From Pseudoruegeria sp. SHC-113 (lineage in GTDB: Bacteria > Pseudomonadota > Alphaproteobacteria > Rhodobacterales > Rhodobacteraceae), in contig NZ_JAHUBR010000001.1 of assembly GCF_025376885.1 (NCBI RefSeq), forward strand, positions 2,418,001-2,482,000: a stretch of 64,000 nt of DNA, in the 5' to 3' direction. The notes beneath the pieces are model-generated. The model did no database searches. It was given only the letters and a program-made list of their open reading frames with translations, and was not told where the DNA came from. Made by a program: the position numbers and the translations under genes. This document shows positions 53,515 to 62,378 of this stretch, one piece after another. Every line of letters begins with the position of its first letter. Position 1 is the stretch's first letter.

Positions 53515-55032
53515 ATGGAGAAAGACATCGTTCTGGCCCTTTCCGGGCTGACCAAACGGTTCGGCCCCGTGCTGGCGGCCGATCAGATCAGCCTGACCTT
53601 GCGCCGGGGCGAAGTGCTCGCCCTGCTGGGCGAAAACGGCGCAGGCAAGACGACGCTGATGAACATGCTCTTCGGCCACTACACGCCTGATGCGGGCCAT
53701 GTGGAGGTGAGCGATTTCAAAGGCGGCACCCTGCGCCTGCCTCCCGGCCATCCGCAGGCCGCCATCGATGCCGGGGTCGGCATGGTGCACCAGCATTTCA
53801 CGCTCGCCGAGAACCTGAACGTGATCGACAACATCCTGCTCGGCTCAGAGCCGCTTTTCGCCTTCCGCCGCGATCACAAGGCGGCACGGGAAAAGGTGCG
53901 CAAGCTGATGGAGGACACCGGCCTGCATGTCCCGATGGAGGCCCGCGTGGGCGAGCTGTCGGTGGGCGAGCGGCAGCGCGTCGAGATCCTGAAAGCTCTC
54001 TTCCGCGAGACCCGCATCCTCGTGCTTGATGAGCCCACCGCCGTGCTCACCCCGCAGGAGGCCGACGGGCTGTTTGTCGCCTTGCGCGCCATCGTCAAAC
54101 GCGGGCTCTCGGTGATCTTCATTTCCCACAAGATGCGGGAAGTCTTGAGTTTTTCAGATCGCATCGCCGTGCTGCGCCATGGGGTGAAAGTGGGCGAAAT
54201 GGCCACGGCAGACGCCGACCGCGCCGCCATCGCCCGCATGATGGTGGGGGCGGAAACCGAACTGCCCGAGCGCGACACCGTCTCCCCCGGCGCACCGATC
54301 CTGAGGTTTTCGGACGTCCACCTGCCCGGCGAAGGCGCGCGGGCCGGGCTGAACGGCGCAAGCTTCACCCTGCATGAGGGCGAGGTTCTGGGCATCGCGG
54401 GCGTCTCCGGCAATGGCCAATCCGCACTCGCGCGGCTGATCTCGGGCCTTGCCGCGCCAATGGGCGGGGCGATGGAGCTGATGGGCCAGTCGATCACCAC
54501 CGCCAGCCCCGCCGCGATGATCAAGGCAGGGGTGGGCCGCATCCCCGAAGATCGCCACCACGACGGCGTGATTTCGGCGATGAGCGTGGCCGAAAACATG
54601 GTGCTGGAGCGGCTGGACGACCCGGAGATCCAGACGCGCGGCTTTCTGAACAAGCCCGCCATGAAGGCCAATGCCGAGCGGCTTTCAAGCGAATACGACG
54701 TGCGCGGCCCCGGTATCTCCGCCCGCGCCACGCTGCTTTCGGGCGGCAACATCCAGAAGCTGATCCTTGCCCGCGTGCTGGACCGCGCGCCCAAACTGAT
54801 CCTTGCCAACCAGCCCACGCGGGGGCTGGATTTCGGGGCTGCCGGAGACGTGGGCCGCCGCCTGCTTGCAGCGCGCCGCGAGGGCGCGGGCGTGATCCTG
54901 ATCAGCGAGGATCTTGATGAAATCCTTCAACTGGCAGACCGCATCCTCGTGATGCATTCCGGCCAGTTGAGCGAGACCGACAGCCGCGATCGCGCGGCCA
55001 TCGGCCTTTTGATGGCGGGGCAGGCAGCCTGA
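53515..55032 (+). CDS. Nucleoside/nucleobase ABC importer, double ATP-binding protein
   Basis: 505 aa; the ATG at 53515 is preferred over a GTG 18 bases earlier. Two ABC domains. The first is canonical: Walker A GENGAGKTT (39-47), signature LSVGERQR, Walker B ILVLDEPTA. The second has a degenerate Walker A (GVSGNGQSAL), the signature LSGGNIQ, and Gln instead of the catalytic Glu (ANQPTRGLD). This asymmetry is usual in the YufO-type ATPases of BMP transporters. Its stop overlaps the first permease start by one base. Confidence 0.93.
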   Translation: MEKDIVLALSGLTKRFGPVLAADQISLTLRRGEVLALLGENGAGKTTLMNMLFGHYTPDAGHVEVSDFKGGTLRLPPGHPQAAIDAGVGMVHQHFTLAENLNVIDNILLGSEPLFAFRRDHKAAREKVRKLMEDTGLHVPMEARVGELSVGERQRVEILKALFRETRILVLDEPTAVLTPQEADGLFVALRAIVKRGLSVIFISHKMREVLSFSDRIAVLRHGVKVGEMATADADRAAIARMMVGAETELPERDTVSPGAPILRFSDVHLPGEGARAGLNGASFTLHEGEVLGIAGVSGNGQSALARLISGLAAPMGGAMELMGQSITTASPAAMIKAGVGRIPEDRHHDGVISAMSVAENMVLERLDDPEIQTRGFLNKPAMKANAERLSSEYDVRGPGISARATLLSGGNIQKLILARVLDRAPKLILANQPTRGLDFGAAGDVGRRLLAARREGAGVILISEDLDEILQLADRILVMHSGQLSETDSRDRAAIGLLMAGQAA

Positions 55033-56096
55033 TGCAGATCGAACAAAGACAATCACAGAACCCATTGATCGGGCTCCTTGTTCCCGTTGCGAGCGCCCTC
55101 GTGGCGCTGGCGCTGGCGGCGATCCCGCTGGCCTTCGCCGGGGCCGACATCGGCGCAGCCTACCAGCAGATGTGGCAGGGCGTCTTCGGCTCCCGTTTCG
55201 CCTTCACCGAGATGCTCACCCGCGCCACGCCGCTGATCTTCACAGGCCTCGCCGCCGCCATCGCCTTTCAGGCGCGGCTCTGGAACATCGGCGCGGAAGG
55301 GCAGCTCTATCTTGGCGCGCTGGCCGCTGTCTGGGTCGGCACCGGCATGATCGACGGGCCGATGGTCTTGATGATCCCGCTGGTGATCTTCGCAGGCGCC
55401 GTGGCCGGCGGGCTGGGCATGGTTGGCCCCGCCTATTTGCGCACGCGGTTTGGCGCGGATGAGGTTGTCACCTCGCTCCTGCTGAACTTCATCATCCTGA
55501 TCTTTGTGCAGATGATGCTGGAGGGCCCGTTCAAGGATCCGATGGGGCTGGGCTGGCCGCAAAGCGAGCCCATCATCGAGGCCGCCGCCCTGCCCAAGCT
55601 GATGCCGAAGATGCGCATTCACGCCGGGCTGATCCTCGCGCTGATCTGCGCGGTGGTGGCGCAGGTGATGCTGACGCGCTCCACCTGGGGCTTTCGCGTG
55701 CGCGCTGTGGGGGCAAACCCGGCCGCCGCGCGCCACGCCGGAATCAACGTCAATCGCACGCTGATGGGCGTCGCCATGATCTCCGGCGCGCTGGCCGGGC
55801 TGGCGGGCGTGTCGGAAGTCGCCGGGCTGAAGGGCTACCTGACGGCGGATCTCTCGCCGGGCTTCGGCTACACAGGCATCGTTGTCGCCATGCTCGCGGG
55901 GCTTTCGCCGGTGGGCGTGGTGATCTCCGCCCTCTTCATCGCCTCGGTCTTCGTGGGCGCGGACAGCATGAGCCGCGCCATGGGCGTTTCGAGCTACCTG
56001 GCCGATCTCACCGTGGCGCTTTCGCTGATCTGCGTGATCGTGGGCGGCTTCTTCGGGCGCTTCCGCATCCGCTTCGGCCAGGGAGCGGCGGCATGA
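55032..56096 (+). CDS. Nucleoside/nucleobase ABC importer permease 1
   Basis: 354 aa, YufP-like BPD_transp_2 permease with about nine membrane segments. Seen are ATPLIFTGLAAAIAFQARLWNIGAEGQ (in part), the EAA-like loop with VRAVGANPAAARHAGI, and GFGYTGIVVAMLAG. It starts on the last base of the ATPase stop and overlaps the next permease by 4 bases (ATGA). Confidence 0.93.
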   Translation: MQIEQRQSQNPLIGLLVPVASALVALALAAIPLAFAGADIGAAYQQMWQGVFGSRFAFTEMLTRATPLIFTGLAAAIAFQARLWNIGAEGQLYLGALAAVWVGTGMIDGPMVLMIPLVIFAGAVAGGLGMVGPAYLRTRFGADEVVTSLLLNFIILIFVQMMLEGPFKDPMGLGWPQSEPIIEAAALPKLMPKMRIHAGLILALICAVVAQVMLTRSTWGFRVRAVGANPAAARHAGINVNRTLMGVAMISGALAGLAGVSEVAGLKGYLTADLSPGFGYTGIVVAMLAGLSPVGVVISALFIASVFVGADSMSRAMGVSSYLADLTVALSLICVIVGGFFGRFRIRFGQGAAA

Positions 56097-57037
56097 TGGA
56101 CATCCTGCAGATCTTCCTCTCCGAAAGCTTCTGGGCGGCGTCCTTACGCATCGCCACGCCGCTGATCTTCGGCGTCATGGGCGCGCTGCTCTGCGAGCGC
56201 GCGGGCGTGTTGAACCTCGGCATCGAAGGCATCTTCGCCGCCGGGGCCATGGCCGGCTGGATGGCCGTTTGGCTCGGCGCGCCGCTTTGGCTCGGCGTCG
56301 GGGCGGCTGCCTGCGCCGGGGCGTTCTTCGGCGCGTTGCACGCCACGCTCACGGTGCCGCTGGGGCTGTCCCAGCACGTCTCGGGGCTTGGCATCACCAT
56401 GCTGGCGACCTCGGCAAGCTATTTCCTCTACCGCACCGCCCTGCCCGACGTCACCTCGCCCCCGCGCATCACCCCTTTCCAGCCGCTGAACTGGCCCGTG
56501 GTGAGCGACATTCCCTTCATCGGGCCGGTCTTCTTCGGCCAGACGGCCCTCACGTGGCTTGCGCTCTTCACCGTGCTCGCCGTCTGGTGGCTGCTGGCGC
56601 GCACGCCGCTGGGGGTGGCGCTGAAGGCGGTGGGCGACAACCCCGATGCGGTGAACGCGCAGGGCCTCTCCGTTTACCGCCTGCGCTTTGGCGCGGTGAT
56701 GGCGGGCTCGGCTTTGATGGCCATAGGCGGGGCCTTCCTGACGATGAGCGCCTTTGACGCCTTCTTCTTCGGCATGGTCAACGGGCGCGGCTGGATCTGC
56801 ATTGCGCTGGTGATTTTTGCAAGCTGGCGCCCGGGCCGCGCGCTCTTCGGCGCGATCCTCTTTGGCATGTTCGACGCGCTGCAGGTGCGCTTGCAGACCG
56901 AAGCGGGCGCGGTGGTGCCGAGCCAGGTCTTCCTGATGACGCCTTATGTGCTTTCGATCATCGCGCTGGTGCTGGTGGCCCGGAAGGCCGATTATCCCCG
57001 CGCGCTGCTGCAGCCCTGGTTCAAGGGGCAACGATAA
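56093..57037 (+). CDS. Nucleoside/nucleobase ABC importer permease 2
   Basis: 314 aa, YufQ-like partner of the preceding permease. Motifs ATPLIFGVMGALLCERAGVLNLGIEG (in part), LKAVGDNPDAVNAQGLSV and FFFGMVNGRGWICIALVIF. The two permeases form the translocation pore. A GC-rich double hairpin and 115 bases separate it from cytosine deaminase. Confidence 0.93.
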   Translation: MMDILQIFLSESFWAASLRIATPLIFGVMGALLCERAGVLNLGIEGIFAAGAMAGWMAVWLGAPLWLGVGAAACAGAFFGALHATLTVPLGLSQHVSGLGITMLATSASYFLYRTALPDVTSPPRITPFQPLNWPVVSDIPFIGPVFFGQTALTWLALFTVLAVWWLLARTPLGVALKAVGDNPDAVNAQGLSVYRLRFGAVMAGSALMAIGGAFLTMSAFDAFFFGMVNGRGWICIALVIFASWRPGRALFGAILFGMFDALQVRLQTEAGAVVPSQVFLMTPYVLSIIALVLVARKADYPRALLQPWFKGQR

Positions 57038-57049
57038 ACACCACGTCTC

Positions 57050-57115
57050 GCCCGGCGCACGCCGGGCAGCCCCCGGCCGCCCCCACGGGCGGGGGCTTTC
57101 AGCCCCACTCCCGCG
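57050..57115. repeat. Dispersed double-hairpin repeat, family 2, copy B
   Basis: GCCCGGCG-CA-CGCCGGGC (57050-57067), then AGCCCCC (57068-57074) with GGGGGCT (57091-57097). Sequence and order match the element at 28222-28285. Confidence 0.7.
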
Positions 57116-57152
57116 GCCGGGGACCGCCCTACCGTTTCGAGAGCGCCCGAAT

Positions 57153-58445
57153 ATGTTCGACCTCCTAATCACTAACGCCACCCTACCGGACGGGCGCACG
57201 GGCCAGTCCATCGCCTGCACAAACGGCAAGATCATCGCCATCGCGCCGGACCTGCCTCATGAGGCGGGTGAAATCCTCGACGCCACCGGCCTCCTCGTCG
57301 CGCCACCCTTCGTGGATCCGCATTTCCACATGGACGCCACGCTGTCGCTCGGAACGCCCCGGCTCAACACCTCCGGCACACTGCTGGAAGGCATCGCGCT
57401 CTGGGGCGAACTGAAGCCGGTGCAGAGCATCGACCAGATCATCGCGCGCGCTCTAAGCTACTGCGATCTGGCCGTCTCCAAGGGCATGGGCGCGATCCGC
57501 ACCCACGTGGACATCTGCGACGACGAACTCAAAGGCGTACAGGCGCTGCTGGAGGTGCGCGAGGCGATCAAACCCTATCTCGATCTGCAGCTCGTCGCCT
57601 TCCCGCAGGACGGCGTTCTGCGGGATCCAACCGCCCACGCCAACCTGATCCGCGCGCTGGACATGGGGGTGGAGATCGTCGGCGGCATCCCTCATTTCGA
57701 ACGCACCATGGAGCAAGGTGCCGAAAGCGTGCGCCTGCTGTGTGAGATCGCAGCGGAGCGCGGGCTGATGGTGGACATGCATTGCGATGAGACCGACGAT
57801 CCCATGAGCCGCCACGTGGAGACGCTGGCGGCTGAAACCATCCGGCTGGGCCTGCAGGGCCGCGTGGCCGGCAGCCACCTGACGTCCATGCACTCGATGG
57901 ACAACTACTACGTCTCCAAACTGATCCCTTTGATCGCGGAAAGCGGGATGCACGCGATCCCCAACCCGCTGATTAACATCATGCTGCAGGGCCGCCATGA
58001 CAGCTACCCCAAGCGGCGCGGCCAGACCCGCGTGCGCGAGCTGCGCGATGCCGGGATCAACGTGGGCTTCGGCTCCGATTGCGTGATGGATCCGTGGTAT
58101 TCGCTGGGCACCGGCGACATGCTGGACGTCGCCTTCATGGGGCTGCACGTGGGCCAGCTTTCAAGCCGCGCCGACATGCGCTGGTGCTTTGACGCGGTGA
58201 CGGTGAATTCCGCCAAAGCCATGGGGCTGGAAGGCTACGGGCTGGTGGTGGGCTGCGATGCGAGCTTCAACATCCTGCAGGCCGCAGACCCGATCGAGAC
58301 CATCCGCCTGCGCGCCACGCGGCTTTCGGTGGTGCGCAAGGGCAAGGTGATTGCCCGCACCGCGCCCAGCAAAACCGCGCTGGACCTGCCGGGGCGGCCC
58401 GAAGAGTTGCGGCCGGAAACCTACGCCCCGAAGGCCGCAGAGTAG
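57153..58445 (+). CDS. codA: Cytosine deaminase (amidohydrolase family)
   Basis: 430 aa from the ATG at 57153. Metal-dependent amidohydrolase barrel: DPHFHMD (His57 and His59), VDMHCDETDD, GSHLTSMHSM and the zinc-ligand Asp in GFGSDCVMDPW. These match bacterial cytosine deaminase, which turns cytosine into uracil. Its place after a nucleobase importer supports pyrimidine salvage. A related creatinine- or isoguanine-acting enzyme is possible. The ribosome site is weak. Confidence 0.88.
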   Translation: MFDLLITNATLPDGRTGQSIACTNGKIIAIAPDLPHEAGEILDATGLLVAPPFVDPHFHMDATLSLGTPRLNTSGTLLEGIALWGELKPVQSIDQIIARALSYCDLAVSKGMGAIRTHVDICDDELKGVQALLEVREAIKPYLDLQLVAFPQDGVLRDPTAHANLIRALDMGVEIVGGIPHFERTMEQGAESVRLLCEIAAERGLMVDMHCDETDDPMSRHVETLAAETIRLGLQGRVAGSHLTSMHSMDNYYVSKLIPLIAESGMHAIPNPLINIMLQGRHDSYPKRRGQTRVRELRDAGINVGFGSDCVMDPWYSLGTGDMLDVAFMGLHVGQLSSRADMRWCFDAVTVNSAKAMGLEGYGLVVGCDASFNILQAADPIETIRLRATRLSVVRKGKVIARTAPSKTALDLPGRPEELRPETYAPKAAE

Positions 58446-58553
58446 AACGGACAATCGCCGCGCCGCGGCGCGGGTAAACCTATTCGCGACATACGGAAAA
58501 ATCAGATTGGATCGGCGCAAGCGCGTCCTCCATAGAAAGAAGGACAAGAAACG

Positions 58554-59612
58554 ATGGCCAAATCGGCAGACCAAGGGCGCGTCGGTGTCGCGCTGATCGG
58601 GGCGGGCATGATCGCAAGAACCCACGTGGCCGCCTTATCGGGCGCGCAGGGCGTGGCGCGGCTTGCAACCATCGTTTCACGCAGGCCCGAGCGCGCGCGT
58701 CCTCTTGCCGAATACTACGATGGCGATGCCCCAAGCTTTTCGGCCGATCTTTCGGCGGTTGCGGCAGACCCGTCCATTCCTGTCGCCATCGTTGCAACCC
58801 CTCCGCGTGTGCGCAAAGCGGTGATCGAGGAACTGGCCAAGGCCGGCACGCATATTCTTCTGGAGAAGCCCGTCGCGCGGAGCCCGGACGAGGCGCTTGA
58901 AATCGTCGAGATCTGTGAGCGCGAAGGCGTGATGCTCGGGGTTCTGTTTCAACACAGGATGCGCGCCCCCTCGCTTGCGGCAGCCCGCCATGTTGCAAGC
59001 GGTGCGCTCGGGAAACTCGGCGTTGTGGAAATCGCCGTGCCCTTGTGGCGCGATCAATCCTACTACGATGAGCTAGGCCGTGGCACCTATGCTCGGGATG
59101 GCGGCGGCGTCATGATCACCAACGCGATCCACAGCATCGATCTTGCGCTCAGCCTGACCGGCCCTGTGACCCGTGTACAGGCCATGACGGCAACCTCCCC
59201 CCTGCACCGGATGGAAGCCGAGGATTTCGCGGTCGCCGGATTGCAGTTCGCAAGCGGGGCCGTCGGCTCTTTCGTCGCCAGCACCGCCATGTTCCCACAC
59301 CGGACCGAAGTCATCCGGCTTCATTTCGAGAACGCGAGCCTGAAACTGGACAAAAACGCGCTTGAAATCAGTTGGCGCGATGGGCGCAGCGAATTGGAAG
59401 CACAGGATGCCGCACACGAAACCTTGAGCGCGCAAGCGGGCGGCAGGCACGAATGGCATCAAGCCGTGATCGAGGATTTCATCGACGCCCTGCGCCACGG
59501 CCGCAAACCGATGGTCACCGGGCGCGAAGCGCTCATCTCCCAACGCCTGATTGCGGCAATAGAGACATCCTCGCGCACCGGACGCCCCGTCGATTTAACA
59601 GAGGAGGCTTAG
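58554..59612 (+). CDS. Gfo/Idh/MocA family oxidoreductase
   Basis: 352 aa. N-terminal Rossmann fold (VALIGAGMIARTHVAAL), ATPPRVRKAVIEEL, the conserved Lys in LLEKPVARSPDEA, then the C-terminal domain with DGGGVMITNAIHSIDLALSL. Sugar, inositol or imine substrates are all possible. It stands alone between codA and a bidirectional terminator. It is the third member of this superfamily in the window and not close to the other two by motif wording. Confidence 0.85.
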   Translation: MAKSADQGRVGVALIGAGMIARTHVAALSGAQGVARLATIVSRRPERARPLAEYYDGDAPSFSADLSAVAADPSIPVAIVATPPRVRKAVIEELAKAGTHILLEKPVARSPDEALEIVEICEREGVMLGVLFQHRMRAPSLAAARHVASGALGKLGVVEIAVPLWRDQSYYDELGRGTYARDGGGVMITNAIHSIDLALSLTGPVTRVQAMTATSPLHRMEAEDFAVAGLQFASGAVGSFVASTAMFPHRTEVIRLHFENASLKLDKNALEISWRDGRSELEAQDAAHETLSAQAGGRHEWHQAVIEDFIDALRHGRKPMVTGREALISQRLIAAIETSSRTGRPVDLTEEA

Positions 59613-59644
59613 CCCCCGGCCGGCATCTGCTCTCTGGCCCCAAA

Positions 59645-59680
59645 CAAAAAAGCCGGCCCCGAAAGGCCGGCTCTTCTTTT
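59645..59680. terminator. Bidirectional terminator
   Basis: AGCCGGCC (59651-59658) pairs with GGCCGGCT (59665-59672). There is CTTCTTTT on the plus side and a run of A (T on the minus strand) on the other. It lies between convergent gfo and fadB-like genes. Confidence 0.9.
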
Positions 59681-59697
59681 CAGTTGCTAGAACCCGA

Positions 59698-61899
59698 TCA
59701 GGCGGCTTGCGCCGTCTTGTCGAAGCGCACGTAGAAGCTTTCGCCTTTCGCCGCCATTTCGCGCAGCAGTGCAGGCGTTTGGAAGCGCTCGCCGTAGGTC
59801 GCCGTCAAGTAGTCCGTCATCTCGACGGCCTTCTTAGCGCCGAGGATGTCGAGCCAGCTGAACGGGCCGCCGGACCAGGGCATGAAACCCCAGCCGAGGA
59901 TCGCGCCCACGTCGCCTTCGCGGATGTCTTCCAGCACGCCGCTTTCCAGCGCGCGGACGGCTTCCAGCGTCTGCGCCATGGCGAGGCGGTTCTGCACATC
60001 TTCAAAGCTCGGCTGCTCTGCCGCCACCGGCCAGTTCTCGGCCAGACCTTCCCAAAGGAAGCCGCGCTTGCCTTTGTCGTCGTAGTCGTAGAAGCCGGCG
60101 TTGGATTTGCGGCCCAGACGGCCTTCGTCAAACAGCTTGAACAGCACGTCGTCCGAGGGGCTCTCCGGGTAGGCATCGCCCATCGCGGCCTTGGTCGCCT
60201 TGGCGATTTTCACACCGAGGTCGATGGAGGTCTCGTCGGTCAACTGCAGCGGGCCAAGCGGCATGCCGAGCTGTTTCGCCGCGTTCTCGATCACCGCCGG
60301 GCTCACGCCCTCGGCCACCATGCGCACACCCTCGTTGATGTAGGGGATGATGCAGCGGTTGGCGTAGAAGAAGCGCTCGTCGTTCACTACGATGGGCGTC
60401 TTCTTGATCTGACGCACGAAGTCGAGCGCCTTGGCCACGGCTTCCGGCCCTGTGTTCGCGCCCTTGATGATCTCCACGAGGTTCATCTTGTGCACGGGCG
60501 AGAAGAAGTGGATGCCGATGAAGCGCTCATCGTTGCGCGAGGCTTTCGCCAGTTCGGTGATCGGCAGGGTGGAGGTGTTGGTGGCGAAGATTGCATCGGC
60601 ATCAAGACGTGCCTCGGCTTCCTTCGTCACGCCGGCCTTCACGCCCACATCCTCGAACACCGCTTCCACGATCAGGTCACAGCCCTTCAGATCGTCGTAG
60701 TTGTCGGTCGCCTTGATGCGGCCCAGAACCTCGGCCTTCTTCTCTTCGGTCACCTTCTTGCGCTTGATGCCGCCGTCCAGAATGCTCTCGGCATGGGCTT
60801 TGCCCTTGTCGGCAGACTCCTGCTTCATGTCCAGCAGCACGACCTCGATACCGACGTTGGCGGAGACGTAAGCAATGCCTGCGCCCATCATGCCTGCGCC
60901 CAGAACGCCGAGCTTCTTCACGCTCATGTCGGCCACGCCCTCGGGGCGGACCGCGCCTTTTTCCAGTGCACCCTTGTTGATGAAGAGCGAGCGGATCATG
61001 GCGGCGGAGGACGGGTTCATCAGAACCTTGGTGAACTGGCGGGCCTCGATTTTCAGTGCCACTTCGGTGGGCACCTGCGCGGCTTCATACATCACCTGAA
61101 TGGCCGCCTTGGCCGCCGGGTAGGCGCCTTGCGTCTTGCTCTGCACGATGGCGGACATGCCCACGTAGGTCATGAAGCCGGCCGGGTGATAGGGCGCGCC
61201 TCCGGGCATCTTGTAGCCCTTGGCATCCCAGGGTTTCACCAGATCGGCCGGTTTGGCGTTTTTCACCCAGTCCTTGGCGGTGGCGATCAGTTCGTCTTCG
61301 GCCACGACCTCTTCGATCACGCCCAGAGCCTTGGCTTTTTTCGGGTCCAGCGCCTTGCCTTCAAGGATCAGGGAAGAGGCGTTCATCGCGCCCAGCTTCT
61401 TCGTCAGGCGCACGGTGCCGCCGCCGCCGGGGAAGATGCCGACCATGATTTCGGGCAAGCCGATGCGGCCCTTGCCTTCAGCGGCAAAGATGCGGTGCGT
61501 AGCGAGCGGCAGTTCGAGGCCAAGGCCAAGCGCCGTGCCCTTGATCGCCGCGACGATCGGCTTGCCGCCTTTCTTGGTCTTCTTGTCCATGCCCGCCAGT
61601 TCGATCTTGCGGAACAGTTCATGGATTTTCATGGTGCCGTCAAAAACGCCCTGCGCCGGGTTCTCGGCGTTGGCGGTTTTCATCTTGGCCAGAACGTTCA
61701 GATCCATACCGGCGGCGAAATCGCGCTTGCCGGTGGTGATCACGGCGCCCTTGATGGCCTCGTCGCTCAGCACCCTCTCGATGTGGGCATCCAGTTCGGC
61801 GAGCCCTTCCTCAGAGCCCACGTTCATGGATTTGCCTTCGCAATCCCAGGTGATGGTGGCGATGCCGTCGGCATCTACGTCAAAGTGAAAATCGGTCAT
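59698..61899 (-). CDS. Multifunctional fatty acid oxidation protein (enoyl-CoA hydratase/3-hydroxyacyl-CoA dehydrogenase)
   Basis: 733 aa FadB/FadJ-like fusion. The N-terminal crotonase domain (about 1-190) has FAAGMDLNVLAKM and GTALGLGLELPLATHRI. The NAD-binding hydroxyacyl-CoA dehydrogenase domain begins LGVLGAGMMGAGIAYVSA near residue 330, with GIHFFSPVHKMNLVEII, and a duplicated C-terminal helical domain follows. It catalyses the two middle steps of beta-oxidation; the thiolase is encoded upstream. Its start overlaps the cupin stop by 4 bases. Confidence 0.94.
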   Translation of the reverse strand: MTDFHFDVDADGIATITWDCEGKSMNVGSEEGLAELDAHIERVLSDEAIKGAVITTGKRDFAAGMDLNVLAKMKTANAENPAQGVFDGTMKIHELFRKIELAGMDKKTKKGGKPIVAAIKGTALGLGLELPLATHRIFAAEGKGRIGLPEIMVGIFPGGGGTVRLTKKLGAMNASSLILEGKALDPKKAKALGVIEEVVAEDELIATAKDWVKNAKPADLVKPWDAKGYKMPGGAPYHPAGFMTYVGMSAIVQSKTQGAYPAAKAAIQVMYEAAQVPTEVALKIEARQFTKVLMNPSSAAMIRSLFINKGALEKGAVRPEGVADMSVKKLGVLGAGMMGAGIAYVSANVGIEVVLLDMKQESADKGKAHAESILDGGIKRKKVTEEKKAEVLGRIKATDNYDDLKGCDLIVEAVFEDVGVKAGVTKEAEARLDADAIFATNTSTLPITELAKASRNDERFIGIHFFSPVHKMNLVEIIKGANTGPEAVAKALDFVRQIKKTPIVVNDERFFYANRCIIPYINEGVRMVAEGVSPAVIENAAKQLGMPLGPLQLTDETSIDLGVKIAKATKAAMGDAYPESPSDDVLFKLFDEGRLGRKSNAGFYDYDDKGKRGFLWEGLAENWPVAAEQPSFEDVQNRLAMAQTLEAVRALESGVLEDIREGDVGAILGWGFMPWSGGPFSWLDILGAKKAVEMTDYLTATYGERFQTPALLREMAAKGESFYVRFDKTAQAA

Positions 61900-62369
61900 T
61901 CTTTCTCTCCCTCGTAGGGCGATCCGTCCTTGTGGGTGAAGCGGGCTTGGCCCCCCTCCATATGCACCTCAAGGTCGATGTCGGAATAGGTTGCGCGCTC
62001 AGGGTCCATCTTGGAGCCCACCACGAGAAACGCCGCCGCCTGATCCGTGCGGTTGATGAAATGATGGCCGTTTGCCTCCCCTGCAGGGAACGCGGCGCAG
62101 TCGCCCACGGCCATCTCTGTTTCGCCTTCATCCATCACGAGCGTGCAGACGCCCTCTGTCACCATCACGAATTCATCTTCGCGGTGGTGCCAGTGGCGCA
62201 GGGACGACACCGCCCCCGGCGCAAGCTGCACGAGGTTGACGCCAAACTGCGTCAGCCCCCCGGCCTGCCCGAGACGCTGTGAAGTGCGCCCCGCAACCAT
62301 CGCGGCATAGGGTGCCGGATAGATGGAGCCCGTCTTCACAGGTGCCTTCTCCTTGTCGATCACGCCCAT
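61896..62369 (-). CDS. Cupin domain protein
   Basis: 157 aa single cupin. Motif 1 SLRHWHHREDEFVMVTEG supplies His, His and Glu; motif 2 is GEANGHHFIN. Together they form a metal site. It sits inside a beta-oxidation operon, 9 bases after the thiolase and overlapping the FadB-like gene by 4 bases. Cupins of this type can be sugar-nucleotide or acyl-binding, or regulatory; the role here is unknown. Confidence 0.85.
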   Translation of the reverse strand: MGVIDKEKAPVKTGSIYPAPYAAMVAGRTSQRLGQAGGLTQFGVNLVQLAPGAVSSLRHWHHREDEFVMVTEGVCTLVMDEGETEMAVGDCAAFPAGEANGHHFINRTDQAAAFLVVGSKMDPERATYSDIDLEVHMEGGQARFTHKDGSPYEGEKE

Positions 62370-62378
62370 GATGTCAGA

